A stretch of 64,000 nt of DNA from DATKCT01 sp035513055 (GCA_035513055.1 DATKCT010000036.1:14138-78137), one strand, 5' to 3'. Counted from the first letter of the stretch, positions 33,988-42,870 are shown. Program-made: numbers and translations. Notes: generated by a model not told the origin, from the letters alone.

Positions 33988-34630
33988 CGCCCTCCAACGA
34001 TTCCAACCGGCCCCGCACCCGCTGCCAGTCGCGCCCGGTGTCCACATCCATCAACGGTCCCAAAAGCCCGCAGCGCAGACCCAAGGCCGCCGCATTCTCG
34101 AGACAATCCTCCAACACCGAGCTTTCTCCCCAGCGCACTCCTCCGAACAAACCGGGATGCGGACCACGCGCCGCCAGGAGATAGTAGCCTCCGTCTTCAG
34201 CCGGCCCGAAAATCAGATCGGCTCTCCCTCGCCGCACCTGCGCCGCCGCATCCTCAATGTGGCGGCGTCCGACGTCGATGCAGTCCGTTCCTAACAATAC
34301 GCTCACCTCGGCTCCTTCCATCCGGGCCCAAGCCAGCGCCGCCGCCTGCCGGCGGCCGAGATCGCCGGAGACCTGAGCCAAAAACCGGTCCCGCCAACGG
34401 TCCGCCAGCCCATCCTCGATCAACCATCGTTCCACCTCGGCACGCTGCTCCGGCGGCGTGAAGCAAAAGCATCGCACCGCCCCCGGAACGTCGCGCGTTT
34501 CCCGGCAGACCCGTCCCACCATGAGCCGGTAAATACGCGCCGCTTCCTCGTCCCCCACCGCCTCCGCCAACCGCGTCTTCACCTGACCCGCTTCCGGAAC
34601 TCGCAGAAAAACGACAACGCACAAGTCCAT
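33971..34630 (-). CDS. TIGR04282 family glycosyltransferase-like protein (DUF2064)
   Basis: A 219-residue nucleotidyl/glycosyltransferase-fold protein. It has the family start FLRVPEAGQVKTRLA, the LLGTDCIDVG metal-binding motif, and FGPAEDGGYYLLA. Members resemble MobA/CofC nucleotidyltransferases and lie in sugar or lipid modification loci, but activity is mostly unproven. The Met at 34630 is used because the upstream extension is low quality. Coupled to manA by a 17-base overlap, which suggests a sugar-nucleotide link. Confidence 0.85.
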   Translation of the reverse strand: MDLCVVVFLRVPEAGQVKTRLAEAVGDEEAARIYRLMVGRVCRETRDVPGAVRCFCFTPPEQRAEVERWLIEDGLADRWRDRFLAQVSGDLGRRQAAALAWARMEGAEVSVLLGTDCIDVGRRHIEDAAAQVRRGRADLIFGPAEDGGYYLLAARGPHPGLFGGVRWGESSVLEDCLENAAALGLRCGLLGPLMDVDTGRDWQRVRGRLESLEGDGRDS

Positions 34631-34817
34631 CACAGCCTCGGTTGCCTGATCTCGCTGCCCGCCATCCCGACTCTTCCCGCTCCCTTGTTCGCCTGTCAAT
34701 CGAAGGCGATTTTTACAAGCAGGATCCTTGAGGGAACGAGGAGCGGAAGGCGCCTCGTCCTTCCAACCGATTCGAAGCATTTGCCGGATCCCCATTCCCG
34801 CCTATTCTATCCGGCTC

Positions 34818-36158
34818 ATGCCCCGGATCGGATCACCAGGGACCTTTTCACCCGCTTTCAGTCCGGTTTCCCCGTTCCGCCTGGCCCCGTTCATTGCCGC
34901 CTTGTTCGGGCTGTGTCTGCCGGGCGGCGGCGCCCTGCTTGCCGCAGAAGCCATCCTCCCGGATTTCACCGATCTCGAGGCCGCGGAGCACGCCTACTGG
35001 ACCCGCGCCCTCGAAGACCCCTTCACCAGGGTCATCTCCGATCTCGAAACAGGGTCTCTGCCGCTCGACACCAGCAATGAACGAGACTTCGTCGCCAGTT
35101 TCCTGAAACAACTTGAAATCCCCGCCTCCTCGCAACTGCTGGTCTTTTCCACCACGAGCCTGCAGCTCAGTCTCATCTCACCTCGCAGTCCTCGCGCCCT
35201 CTATTTCAACGAGGACATCTACCTCGGTTTCGTTCCTCGCGGCCGCATCGAAATCGTCTCGCTCGATCCGGAAGCCGGTGCGATTTTCTACATCTTCAAT
35301 ATTCCGCGCCGGCCGGATGAACCGGTCCGGGTTGACCGCTCCAACCGCTGCATGAATTGCCATGCCGACGCAATCACCCGCGATGTCCCCGGCTTGGTGA
35401 TCCAGTCGGTGATTCCCGGTCCCCGGGGCGGTTCGCTCGACGCATTCCGGGGTGGTGAGGCCGGACATCACATTCCACTCAGCGAGCGTTTTGGAGGCTG
35501 GTACGTCACAGGCCGACATTCCATTGCCGCACATCGCGGCAACGCCACCGGACGCTTCGTAGGCGGAGAGATCGAGCTGTTCCCCGTCATCCCCGGCGAA
35601 ACGTTCGACTTCGATCGCTATCCCGTCGCGACCAGCGACATCCTCGCCCACCTGATCTTCGAACATCAGACCGGTTTCGTGAATCGCGCCGTCGAAGCGT
35701 CCTACCTGACCCGCACTCTTCTGCGCGGCGCCGGAGATCAGCTCAGTCCCGAACAGGGTGCGCTACTGGACCGGAAAGCCTCCGAACTGGCGCGATACAT
35801 TCTCTTTGCCGGCGAAATCCCCCTCGCCGGACACGCCATCGAGGGCGATCCCGCTTTCACCGATGCCTTCCTCACCGGCCGGCGCACTAGCCAAAGCGGG
35901 GATTCTCTCAAGGATCTCGACCTGGAAACCCGGTTGTTCCGCAACCGTTGCAGCTACATGATCTACAGCCGTGTCTTCCAAGGCCTGCCCGAAGCCATGA
36001 AAAACCGTGTCTATAGCCACATCCACAGCGCCTTGAGCGACGACAGCGACGCTGAATTCGCCTACCTGCCCCGGGACGAAAAGGACACCACCCTGCGCAT
36101 CCTCGATGATACCCTCCCGGATTGGAGAACGCAACGCGGCGCCGATCCCGCTGACTAA
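34818..36158 (+). CDS. Exported monoheme (CxxCH) protein of unknown function
   Basis: A 446-residue protein with a signal peptide (about residues 20-44, LAPFIAALFGLCLPGGGALLAA) and a single heme-attachment motif CMNCH (near 178), so it is probably a periplasmic c-type cytochrome-like protein. Surrounding text (GAIFYIFNIPRRPDEPVRVDRSNRC) suggests a structured domain before the heme site. A C-terminal segment SRVFQGLPEAMKNRVYSHI resembles DUF1549/1553-like tails. I do not recognise a named family. No axial methionine can be assigned. Monocistronic. Confidence 0.65.
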   Translation: MPRIGSPGTFSPAFSPVSPFRLAPFIAALFGLCLPGGGALLAAEAILPDFTDLEAAEHAYWTRALEDPFTRVISDLETGSLPLDTSNERDFVASFLKQLEIPASSQLLVFSTTSLQLSLISPRSPRALYFNEDIYLGFVPRGRIEIVSLDPEAGAIFYIFNIPRRPDEPVRVDRSNRCMNCHADAITRDVPGLVIQSVIPGPRGGSLDAFRGGEAGHHIPLSERFGGWYVTGRHSIAAHRGNATGRFVGGEIELFPVIPGETFDFDRYPVATSDILAHLIFEHQTGFVNRAVEASYLTRTLLRGAGDQLSPEQGALLDRKASELARYILFAGEIPLAGHAIEGDPAFTDAFLTGRRTSQSGDSLKDLDLETRLFRNRCSYMIYSRVFQGLPEAMKNRVYSHIHSALSDDSDAEFAYLPRDEKDTTLRILDDTLPDWRTQRGADPAD

Positions 36159-36192
36159 AAAAGAAGCGGGCGCCCCCTGACAGGGCGCCCGC
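36159..36192 (-). terminator. Intrinsic terminator of the exported rhodanese gene
   Basis: A perfect 10-bp stem GCGGGCGCCC (36166-36175) / GGGCGCCCGC (36183-36192) with a seven-base loop. Read on the minus strand it is followed by TTCTTTTTT (36165-36157), a clear U-tract. It ends transcription of the minus-strand gene at 36251. The stem may also stop the plus-strand gene ending at 36158. Confidence 0.85.
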
Positions 36193-36250
36193 CGCATGAT
36201 CCACTTGATCCCGAAAGCCATTCAGCTTTCAGGATACGCTGCAATCGAGC

Positions 36251-36673
36251 TTAACTTTTCTTCTTTTCTTCGACCTTCGCCGCGCCTTTCTCGGTCGGCA
36301 TTTCAGCTTGAAGCCAGCCGGAAATTCCCGCGGACAGGTGCTTCACGTTCGTGTAACCCAGTTCCTTGGCGGCTTTGGCGGCTTGTTGGTAGGCCGAGCA
36401 AGTCGGTCCGCCGCAGTAGGCCACAATCAGCGTGTCCTTCTTCTCCGGAAGGAGCTTGCCCAGTTCCGCCTTCTGCGCTGCGTAATCCAGCGCCGTCGGC
36501 AGGTGTCCCTTCGCGTAGGATTCGCTGCCGTTCACATCGATCACGACCACTTTCTTGTCGTCGATCGCCTTCTTCAGTTCCTTGATGCTGATGTCGGGAA
36601 ACTCGGCTTCAGCAGCGCAAACGATTCCTGCGGCGGCAATGCCACAGCCTAAAATGGCGAGGAGTTTCTTCAT
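36251..36673 (-). CDS. Exported rhodanese-like domain protein
   Basis: A 140-residue periplasmic protein: signal peptide MKKLLAILGCGIAAAGIVCAAEA, then a single rhodanese fold (SIKELKKAIDDKKVVVIDVNG onward). The active-site loop is YCGGPTCSAYQQA with the nucleophile-position cysteine present. The CR/D hallmark VIDV is present, but Asp-Val is followed by Asn-Gly instead of Arg. A lysine-rich tail ends the protein. Its codons are less GC-biased than neighbours (many AAG, GAA), which together with a strong terminator suggests high expression. Role in sulfur or selenium transfer is unproven. Confidence 0.85.
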   Translation of the reverse strand: MKKLLAILGCGIAAAGIVCAAEAEFPDISIKELKKAIDDKKVVVIDVNGSESYAKGHLPTALDYAAQKAELGKLLPEKKDTLIVAYCGGPTCSAYQQAAKAAKELGYTNVKHLSAGISGWLQAEMPTEKGAAKVEEKKKS

Positions 36674-36846
36674 AGTCTTGATGGATTAGTTTGATTGTCT
36701 GTTCTTTTCAGTTTTCTTAGGAATTGGCTTCCTATCCCTCCGCCCCCCCCAACGGAGAGCAAGACAGAAGCGGTAACCTGGAACCAGATGCCTGAAAGCG
36801 CAATCTTATTCCCCTCAAAGCGGGGTACGACTGCTTTTTCTCGAAG

Positions 36847-36860
36847 CCCGCTTTTCTCAT
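36847..36860 (+). repeat. Family A core, copy in the rhodanese upstream region
   Basis: CCCGCTTTTCTCAT, 48 bases before a second copy. The gap 36674-37305 (632 bases) holds these two cores and the longer element at 36908. No gene is visible in it. Confidence 0.5.
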
Positions 36861-36907
36861 GCCCTATTCCCCATTGGTCGCGAGGCCCTGCGCTTGGCGA
36901 GCCATAG

Positions 36908-37110
36908 CCCGCTTTTCTCGTGCCGTTTTGTCGAGGGCGATGCGAACCCCCTTACTGCCAGTCGAGCGAAGCGAGACAGCCAGCCCTCTGGTCTGCCCGA
37001 AGGGCGGAACGTAGCGACGGCGCCACCGCGCCCGGTCGAGGGAGCAGACCCTGCTCGAGCCCGAGGTCAGCGAAGCGCGGTCACGAGTGGGCCACAGCGG
37101 GCCGCACAGA
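36908..37110 (+). repeat. Family A element, long copy
   Basis: Starts CCCGCTTTTCTCGTGCCGTT and carries TGTCGAGGGCGATGCGAAC, CTTACTGCCAGTCGAGCGAAGCGAGACAGCCAGCCC in segments at 36951-36985, then GTCTGCCCGAAGGGCG. These align block by block with 14847-15084. The right end is not sharply defined. Confidence 0.5.
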
Positions 37111-37305
37111 AACAGCGTGCGGAATGCCGACCCGGATTCACGCTTCGCCCATCAGATCAGCGGATTCGCCCCATTTCAGCCGCGCTTCGTACAGAGCCAC
37201 TTGCTCTTCGCCTCAGGCTTACGGTCTACTCCTGCCAAATTCCTTCGGCCCCGTCCTCATTGGTGTAGTGGACGGATCAGAACCTTTGGGTCCAAATCTC
37301 GAAAC

Positions 37306-38847
37306 ATGAAAGCGATGTCCCCCAGGCCTTTCTTCTCCCTCTGCTTCGCCGTCCCCTTTGCGGCTCTCGCGCCACTTCGCGCCCAGGATTCCCTGCAGGA
37401 ACCGCCGGCCCATCAACCCACCGCCGCCTACCAATGGCTCGACATCATGCTCGAAGCCGCCGCCCGCGACGTGGATCGGATCGGCGCTCGCCCCACCATC
37501 CTCTCTCGCCAGATGGCCATTCCCATGACCGCGATGTTCGACGCTTGGTCGGCCTATGACGAGAAAGCCGCCGGCAGCCGGCTCGGCGGGCAACTGCGCC
37601 GCCCCAAGGACGAGCACACGCCGGAAAACAAGGAAAAGGCCATCGCCTACGCAGTCTTCCGCACCATGCTCGATCAGTATCCCGACCACGTCGAATACAC
37701 CATCGCGGAAATGCGGAAGATGGGCTTCGATCCCGACGACAACACATCCGACCAGTCCACTCCCCAAGGAATCGGAAACACCGCCGCTGCGGAAGTGCTC
37801 GCTTACCGGCGCAACGACGGCGCGAACCAGGATGGATCCGAGATTGGATCCAACGGAGAACCCTATTCCGACTACACCATGTATCAGCCGGTGAATCCGC
37901 CCGATCGCATTATCGATCCGGATCGCTGGCAACCCATTCCCTTTGACGACGGAAAAGGCGGAAAAATCGTGCTCGGTTTCCTCACCCCCCACTGGTATCG
38001 GGTCAAACCGTTTGCTCTCGAATCAAGCGCCCAGTTTCGCCCCGGGCCCCCGCCGAAGGTCGGCGCCGAACAGCTCGTCAAGGAAGTAGAGGAGTGCATC
38101 GAGTTCAACGCCACGCTCACTCCACAACAGAAGGCTATCGTCGAATTCATGCGCGATGGGCCACGTTCCACCGGCCAGTCCGGACACTGGCTGCGCTTCG
38201 CTCAGTCTGTTTCCCGCCGGGACCGCAACGACCTGGACCGGGATGTGAAGCTCTTTTTCACCATCGCCAATGTGGCGATGGACGCGTTCATCGCCGCTTG
38301 GGAAAGCAAGCGCTACTATGACAGCTCACGCCCCTGGACTCTCATCCGCCACTGCTACAAAGATCGCGAGATCCGCGGTTGGGCCGGACCCGGCAAGGGA
38401 GTCATCACCATCCCTGCCTCCGAATGGCATCCCTATTCCCCTTCCACCTTCATCACCCCTCCCTTTCCCGGTTATGTCTCCGGTCACAGTTGCGTCAGCG
38501 GCGCTTGCGCGAAAGCCCTTCAACTGTTTACGGGCAGCGATGAGTATGGAGATACCGAACACCGCCACGCCGGCGAACTGACCGAAGCCGGATTCAACTG
38601 CTTGGAAATGCAGCAGATCGACGGAAGACCTTTGGCCGAATTGATCGAGAAAGGCACAACCTGTGAGGTCGTCCTTGCCCTTCCCACCTTCACCGAAACC
38701 GCAGAAATGGCCGGGATTTCCCGGGTCATGGGCGGCTACCACATCCAGGCCGACAACATCGTCGGCCTCGAACTCGGCCGGAAGGTCGCGCAATACATGT
38801 GGCCCAAGTTTCAGGCCTACTTCGACGGGACGGCAGCGCCAAACTAA
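37306..38847 (+). CDS. Exported vanadium-haloperoxidase-like PAP2 superfamily protein
   Basis: A 513-residue secreted protein with a signal peptide (RPFFSLCFAVPFAALAPLRA). The PAP2/vanadium-dependent haloperoxidase core shows KRYYDSSRPWTLIRH (the K...RP domain), PFPGYVSGHSCVSGACAKAL (the P(S)SGH block), and RVMGGYHIQADNIVGLELG (R...GxHxxxD). Family members are haloperoxidases or acid phosphatases; which applies here cannot be told from the sequence. The ATG at 37306 is chosen because a signal peptide follows; the in-frame extension upstream runs into the repeat. Ends tail-to-tail, overlapping the lipid kinase by four bases. Confidence 0.85.
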   Translation: MKAMSPRPFFSLCFAVPFAALAPLRAQDSLQEPPAHQPTAAYQWLDIMLEAAARDVDRIGARPTILSRQMAIPMTAMFDAWSAYDEKAAGSRLGGQLRRPKDEHTPENKEKAIAYAVFRTMLDQYPDHVEYTIAEMRKMGFDPDDNTSDQSTPQGIGNTAAAEVLAYRRNDGANQDGSEIGSNGEPYSDYTMYQPVNPPDRIIDPDRWQPIPFDDGKGGKIVLGFLTPHWYRVKPFALESSAQFRPGPPPKVGAEQLVKEVEECIEFNATLTPQQKAIVEFMRDGPRSTGQSGHWLRFAQSVSRRDRNDLDRDVKLFFTIANVAMDAFIAAWESKRYYDSSRPWTLIRHCYKDREIRGWAGPGKGVITIPASEWHPYSPSTFITPPFPGYVSGHSCVSGACAKALQLFTGSDEYGDTEHRHAGELTEAGFNCLEMQQIDGRPLAELIEKGTTCEVVLALPTFTETAEMAGISRVMGGYHIQADNIVGLELGRKVAQYMWPKFQAYFDGTAAPN

Positions 38848-39770
38848 CGCGCCTTTTTTCCCAGCGGGACACAGACCCGCAGAGGCTGCGCGTCCAAGAC
38901 GATCTCGAGAGGAGTCTCTCCGCGCCATTCGCCGTCCAACTCGTAAGGCACGGGTTTGGCTGCGGAAACCGACAACTTGCGAGTCTGCAGGTAAAACGCC
39001 TCCTCTTTCGGAAGTTCCCGCCGCCGGGCGATCCATTCCAATACGCGAAGCAAGCCTGCGTAATCCTGATTCCGGAACACCAAGACGTCGAGCAATCCGT
39101 CGCCGTTGGCGGCCCTGGGAAAGAAGGCCACGCTTCCGCCAAAGAATTTCCCGTTTCCGAACAACACCGCGGCGCCCTCGAACTCCCGCCCGCCGGCAAC
39201 CCGTACTCTCAACGGCTCTGGACTCTTCTGCATCAGCTCGATGCCTTTGAGCACATAACTCAACGGGCCGATCCAGCGTTTCCAGCGCCGGCTGGTTTGG
39301 CGCACCACCGCGGCATCCAGCCCTACTCCTCCCATCTGCACGAAACATTCGGCGCCGGCCACGAAACAATCGACCGCGCGCAAACGGCGAGCTTTGATGA
39401 TGCTCCAGGCTTCCGCCGGACGTCGCAGCGGCAGCCGGAGTTCCCTTGCGAACACATTCATCGTGCCGAAAGGCAACACGCCCAAAGCCGCTCCCCCACC
39501 CGCGCGGCGAATGCCGTTGGCCACCTCGTTCACGGTGCCGTCGCCTCCCGCCGCCACCACAGTGGCGCATCCGCCGCCCACAGCCTCCGCAGCTAGCCGG
39601 ATTCCATCGCCTGTTCCTTCTGTCCAAGCCACCCGGACGCGCCCCGTCAACGCGCTTTCCATCCGCCTGAGCCGCAAAGCCACCCGGCCGCCCTGGGCCG
39701 CTGGATTGGCCACGATGACGATCTCGCCCTCTAAAGAGTTGGGTCCTTTCATCTCCAGCGAAGGCCGCAT
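38844..39770 (-). CDS. Diacylglycerol kinase-family lipid kinase
   Basis: A protein of about 308 residues from the Met at 39770; another Met is six codons later. The DAGK catalytic domain starts IVIVANPAAQGGR and has the ATP-binding VVAAGGDGTVNEVANGI and LGVLPFGTMNVFARELRLP. A C-terminal beta-sandwich with DGLLDVLVFR and YELDGEWRG follows, typical of YegS/BmrU-like bacterial lipid kinases. Likely phosphorylates diacylglycerol or a related lipid at the membrane face. Its TAG overlaps the stop of the convergent PAP2 gene by four bases. Confidence 0.88.
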   Translation of the reverse strand: MRPSLEMKGPNSLEGEIVIVANPAAQGGRVALRLRRMESALTGRVRVAWTEGTGDGIRLAAEAVGGGCATVVAAGGDGTVNEVANGIRRAGGGAALGVLPFGTMNVFARELRLPLRRPAEAWSIIKARRLRAVDCFVAGAECFVQMGGVGLDAAVVRQTSRRWKRWIGPLSYVLKGIELMQKSPEPLRVRVAGGREFEGAAVLFGNGKFFGGSVAFFPRAANGDGLLDVLVFRNQDYAGLLRVLEWIARRRELPKEEAFYLQTRKLSVSAAKPVPYELDGEWRGETPLEIVLDAQPLRVCVPLGKKAR

Positions 39771-39876
39771 GGCAACAGTTCCTCGACTCCTGTCCAGCTT
39801 CCAGCCCGCGCGAGCCGGGAAGCTGTATCCAGATCCCGCCCACCGCAATTCCTGTATAACCGGCGCTCAATACCAA

Positions 39877-39890
39877 GCCGCGTTTCTCAT
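39877..39890 (+). repeat. Family A core upstream of the small unknown pair
   Basis: GCCGCGTTTCTCAT then ACCGTTTCTG, in the gap between the lipid kinase start and the gene at 39994. Confidence 0.45.
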
Positions 39891-39993
39891 ACCGTTTCTG
39901 CTGTCTTGCGCTGCCGCCCGGAAATGTCTCCATAAAGCCGCTTGAGCCGGCCGTCTGTGTGCCCGATCCTCCTCCCTCGTCCGTTTTCCGATC

Positions 39994-40194
39994 ATGAGCC
40001 CCTCCGAATCCGCCAACCGTTACGGAGTCAAACTCAACAACGGCAAACTCCTCTGGATTCTCGCCGATTCCGTGCGCGTGGAGAACGGCGCCATCCTTTT
40101 CCTCCGAAACGCGGAGATCATCGCCGGATTCAATCTCGCCCAAGTCAATCACTTCGGAATCCCACAAGCCTTCTCCAACGAAGAATCGCCATGA
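39994..40194 (+). CDS. Small cytoplasmic protein of unknown function
   Basis: A 66-residue protein without a signal or membrane segment, predicted beta-rich (YGVKLNNGKLLWILADSVRVE, then GAILFLRNAEIIAGF). Its stop overlaps the next gene start (ATGA), an arrangement that supports its being real. Family not recognised. Confidence 0.5.
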   Translation: MSPSESANRYGVKLNNGKLLWILADSVRVENGAILFLRNAEIIAGFNLAQVNHFGIPQAFSNEESP

Positions 40195-40550
40195 ACTCCT
40201 CCGTCTCTCTCCGCAGCAGCCAGCTCAAATTGGTCCGGATAGGGCCCGGCAAGTTTCGCCTGGAAGGCGAAGCGCTCTTGAGTACCAACCCCATTCCAGC
40301 CTCCGCCCAGCGGGGTTTCGAGGCCAAACTCTACGGAGAAATCGCCGGCGACGAAAAAGGCCCCACGCGCTTCGACCTCCTCGCTCTGGGTGAACATTGG
40401 GGAGAGGGACCCTTCACCAGGGGCGCCCGGCCCGGCCGACAGCCCTTCGCAGTAGCCTTCGCCCTCGGCGATCCCGGCTCGGCCGGCTACGCCGCTCCGC
40501 CCCAGGGCATCCGCTTTGAGGACGGCTATTACCAAGCCGACCGCCATTGA
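40191..40550 (+). CDS. Small protein of unknown function, coupled to the preceding gene
   Basis: A 119-residue soluble protein, Gly/Pro-rich in its second half (GARPGRQPFAVAFALGDPG). No motif recognised. The start ATG overlaps the upstream TGA, so the two are translationally coupled and probably work together. Confidence 0.5.
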   Translation: MNSSVSLRSSQLKLVRIGPGKFRLEGEALLSTNPIPASAQRGFEAKLYGEIAGDEKGPTRFDLLALGEHWGEGPFTRGARPGRQPFAVAFALGDPGSAGYAAPPQGIRFEDGYYQADRH

Positions 40551-40670
40551 GAAATGCCGGCTGCCGGCCAAAAAAACGTGGGATCGCGCGGGGCCCGTCG
40601 TAATCCATTTGGACGGCTTACGCCCCACGCGCTTCGCGGTCCTTCAACAATCCAACTTTCGACTACTCCC

Positions 40671-41708
40671 GTGAACCCGTCATTTTTCAACTCCCCTCTG
40701 CGCATCCTGGCCGTCGCCGGCTCCACGATCATGCTGGCTTCCGCTCAAACCCAGGACGATCCCTTCGCCGCGGCAGCGGCCCCTCAGCCGAAACTCACCT
40801 CCTTCGCACTTGCTTCCAATCCACTCCGCGAGGCAGTCAAACTTCTGCAAACGCAGCTCGCCAAAGAGAGAATGGATCCGATCAACGTCGTTTTCGATGC
40901 CGACGCCGAAGAAGTCCTTGTCCCCGATCTCCGCTTCGGAGCCGTCACCGGCCACGACGCCCTGAAGCTCCTCGCCGCCGCCGCCGGCTGCGAAGCGCAG
41001 CCGATCCGGAGCGACGAATCCGGACCTTCCAGCCGCATCATCGGTTACAAGCTGATCCACTCCCGGCCGCATGCAGTGAATGTAACGGGTCTTGGCGCAG
41101 ACCAGTATGGCGTAGGTCCGCCTAACTTTGCCTCCGAACCAGGCGACGGCTCTCGCAGCGGGAAAGCGCCGGGAATCCGGCCCACCGGCAACCCCTCCGC
41201 CGATGACGATGCTGTCGCGTCCCAGCTAGAAAGCGGCTACCAGAATGCCGTTGCCTTCCTCGGAGGAACGCGGCGCCCGATCCACCCCGCTTCCCATGTC
41301 CGCGTCTACGCCCTCGGGACCATCGTCCCAACTGGCGCCGAGATCGGCGAGATCGAGGGCCTCGTCCAAAGCGTCCTCGAGACCAGCGCAATTTCTAAAG
41401 ACGAAGTTCGCCTCATGGTTCACGAGAAATCCAACGTGCTCGTCGTCCGCGCCCCCGACGAAGCCCAACAACTCGTCGGTCAAGTCTTGCAATCGCTGGC
41501 CAAGAATTCCGCCCATACTCAGGAAACCCGGTCAAAGAACCTCGCCTACAATCTGGAGAATCTGGAGCATGAACTCTCTGCCCGGGCCGCACAGAATGAA
41601 ATTCTCGAACAACGTCTCGCGGCCCATGCCGAAGAGACCGCTCAACTCCGCCAGGAACTGACCAGACTCCAGACCGAACTCGCCGCCGAAAGACAGAAAC
41701 AGAAGTGA
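40671..41708 (+). CDS. Exported protein with two secretin-N-like domains and C-terminal coiled coil
   Basis: About 345 residues from a GTG at 40671, with a signal peptide (SPLRILAVAGSTIMLASAQ). The first domain (FALASNPLREAVKLLQTQLA to LKLLAAAAGCEA) resembles STN/secretin N-domains. The second (VRVYALGTIVPTGAEIGEIE to SNVLVVRAPDEAQQLVGQVL) resembles the N1-type secretin domain. A heptad-rich coiled coil occupies the last 55 residues. There is no secretin pore. Its stop overlaps the sigma factor start (GTGA). Likely a periplasmic component encoded with its own regulator. Domain calls rest on pattern resemblance. Confidence 0.65.
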   Translation: MNPSFFNSPLRILAVAGSTIMLASAQTQDDPFAAAAAPQPKLTSFALASNPLREAVKLLQTQLAKERMDPINVVFDADAEEVLVPDLRFGAVTGHDALKLLAAAAGCEAQPIRSDESGPSSRIIGYKLIHSRPHAVNVTGLGADQYGVGPPNFASEPGDGSRSGKAPGIRPTGNPSADDDAVASQLESGYQNAVAFLGGTRRPIHPASHVRVYALGTIVPTGAEIGEIEGLVQSVLETSAISKDEVRLMVHEKSNVLVVRAPDEAQQLVGQVLQSLAKNSAHTQETRSKNLAYNLENLEHELSARAAQNEILEQRLAAHAEETAQLRQELTRLQTELAAERQKQK

Positions 41709-42388
41709 CTTCCGCCCAGTCCATCGCCGTGGCCACCCCTCAGGAGGGCCTCAGCCCGGACCTGCCCGGAGCCCATCCGGAGACTGACGCTTCCAATGCC
41801 GTTGCACTCTCCAACGCGGCAAACCTTAGCGCCGCCCTGCGCCGCGGAGAGGAAGAGGCCTTCCAGCGTTTGCACCAGGACTGGAACGGCCGTCTCTACC
41901 GCTATTGTTATGCCTTGGCCCGCGGCGACGCCGCCTTCGCAGCCGAAATCGCCCAGGCCACTTACCTCCGGGTATTCCGTCACATACGCGTTGTCCCCAC
42001 TCACGAAGCCCTCTGGAACTGGCTCGCCCAGGCCGCACGTTGCGCCTGCGCCGACCTCCATCGCGGGCGCTCCCGCTATGGGCGAGCCTTGACCCGGTTC
42101 GCGGAGACCTTCCGTCATTGGCCGGGCGCCGAAGAAGAGCCGTCCCCATCGCCTTGCGATCCGGAAACCCATCTCCTCCACGCCTTGGATGCCGCCCTCG
42201 AACAGTTGGACGAGCCAGAGCGTAAGCTGCTCGAAGCCCGCTACGTCCGGCGCCAGTCCCTCTCCAAAATCGCCTCGGAACAGGACTCCACTTCTCGCGC
42301 CATCGAAGGCCGCCTCCGCCGGCTCCGCCGCAAGCTGCGCAACCGCCTGAGCAGCGCCCTTCCGAACTGCCGCGAACACCGCCAATGA
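41705..42388 (+). CDS. ECF-type RNA polymerase sigma factor
   Basis: A 227-residue protein with an N-terminal polar extension of about 40 residues. Sigma region 2 (EEEAFQRLHQDWNGRLYRYC to ALWNWLAQAARCACADLHR) and region 4 (LDEPERKLLEARYVRRQSLS then IEGRLRRLRRKLRNRL) follow. Region 2.4 ends RGRSRYG. It is the middle gene of three joined by four-base overlaps: GTGA with the secretin-N-like gene and ATGA with the anti-sigma-like gene. Sigma factors of this kind usually drive their own operon; no obvious -35 motif was identified upstream. Confidence 0.85.
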   Translation: MTSAQSIAVATPQEGLSPDLPGAHPETDASNAVALSNAANLSAALRRGEEEAFQRLHQDWNGRLYRYCYALARGDAAFAAEIAQATYLRVFRHIRVVPTHEALWNWLAQAARCACADLHRGRSRYGRALTRFAETFRHWPGAEEEPSPSPCDPETHLLHALDAALEQLDEPERKLLEARYVRRQSLSKIASEQDSTSRAIEGRLRRLRRKLRNRLSSALPNCREHRQ

Positions 42389-42819
42389 ATCCCGAACCCG
42401 ATCTCGATTCCACGTTGCTTGATGAGCTGGTTTCCGATGCCGCCCAGCGGCATGCTCCTCCTTTGACCACGGTTCTGGCGCAATTGCGCGATGAGAAACG
42501 CAGGCGCCTGCGCTGCCGGCGTTTCCAAGCCGCCGCCGCCTTGTTGTTCATCGCAGCAGTGTTCGCCGCCCTTTGGACTCAGAGAACCGCTTTCCTCTCG
42601 CCACACGCTCTGGCCGGCAGAGAGTTGCCGCCAGCCTCGAGTCCTCCCATGGAAAGACCGGCGCCAGCCGGTCGCGGGTCCTTCGAACGGATCGACGATC
42701 CGGCCATGCTGCGGGAACTCAGCGATCAGCCCGCGGCACTGGCCACCTTTCCCGACGGAAGCCAACAGCTCATTCTGCTGGTGTCCTTGCCCCCGAGGGA
42801 ATCCGCGAGCGCGGACTAA
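42385..42819 (+). CDS. Single-pass membrane protein, probable anti-sigma factor
   Basis: A 144-residue protein: cytoplasmic N-terminus of about 48 residues rich in charge (TVLAQLRDEKRRRLRCRRF), one transmembrane helix (about 49-64, AAAALLFIAAVFAALW), and a Pro-rich periplasmic tail ending in a small beta-like segment. Coupled to the ECF sigma gene by ATGA, the position and topology of an anti-sigma factor. No ZAS zinc motif is present, so the call rests on context. Confidence 0.65.
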   Translation: MNPEPDLDSTLLDELVSDAAQRHAPPLTTVLAQLRDEKRRRLRCRRFQAAAALLFIAAVFAALWTQRTAFLSPHALAGRELPPASSPPMERPAPAGRGSFERIDDPAMLRELSDQPAALATFPDGSQQLILLVSLPPRESASAD

Positions 42820-42870
42820 CCCAAATTGGTCATCTTGAGTCGCAAGTGATAGGCTTTTGACCAATTTGGG
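42820..42870. repeat. Inverted repeat CCCAAATTGGTCA / TGACCAATTTGGG
   Basis: Perfect 13-bp arms at 42820-42832 and 42858-42870, 25 bases apart, starting at the base after the anti-sigma stop codon. The outer flanks (CTAA and CTAAC) also echo the TTAGCCC start of family A. May act as a terminator-like hairpin or miniature insertion. The rest of 42871-43095 shows no gene. Confidence 0.7.

Noticed and set aside
37087..37305. 73-codon N-terminal extension of the PAP2 gene
   Set aside because: It runs through the family A element and precedes a good signal peptide, so the later ATG is preferred.
38326..40167. 613-codon minus-strand ORF across the PAP2, lipid kinase and downstream region
   Set aside because: Runs antisense and out of frame through two well-supported genes; arginine/glycine composition typical of shadows.
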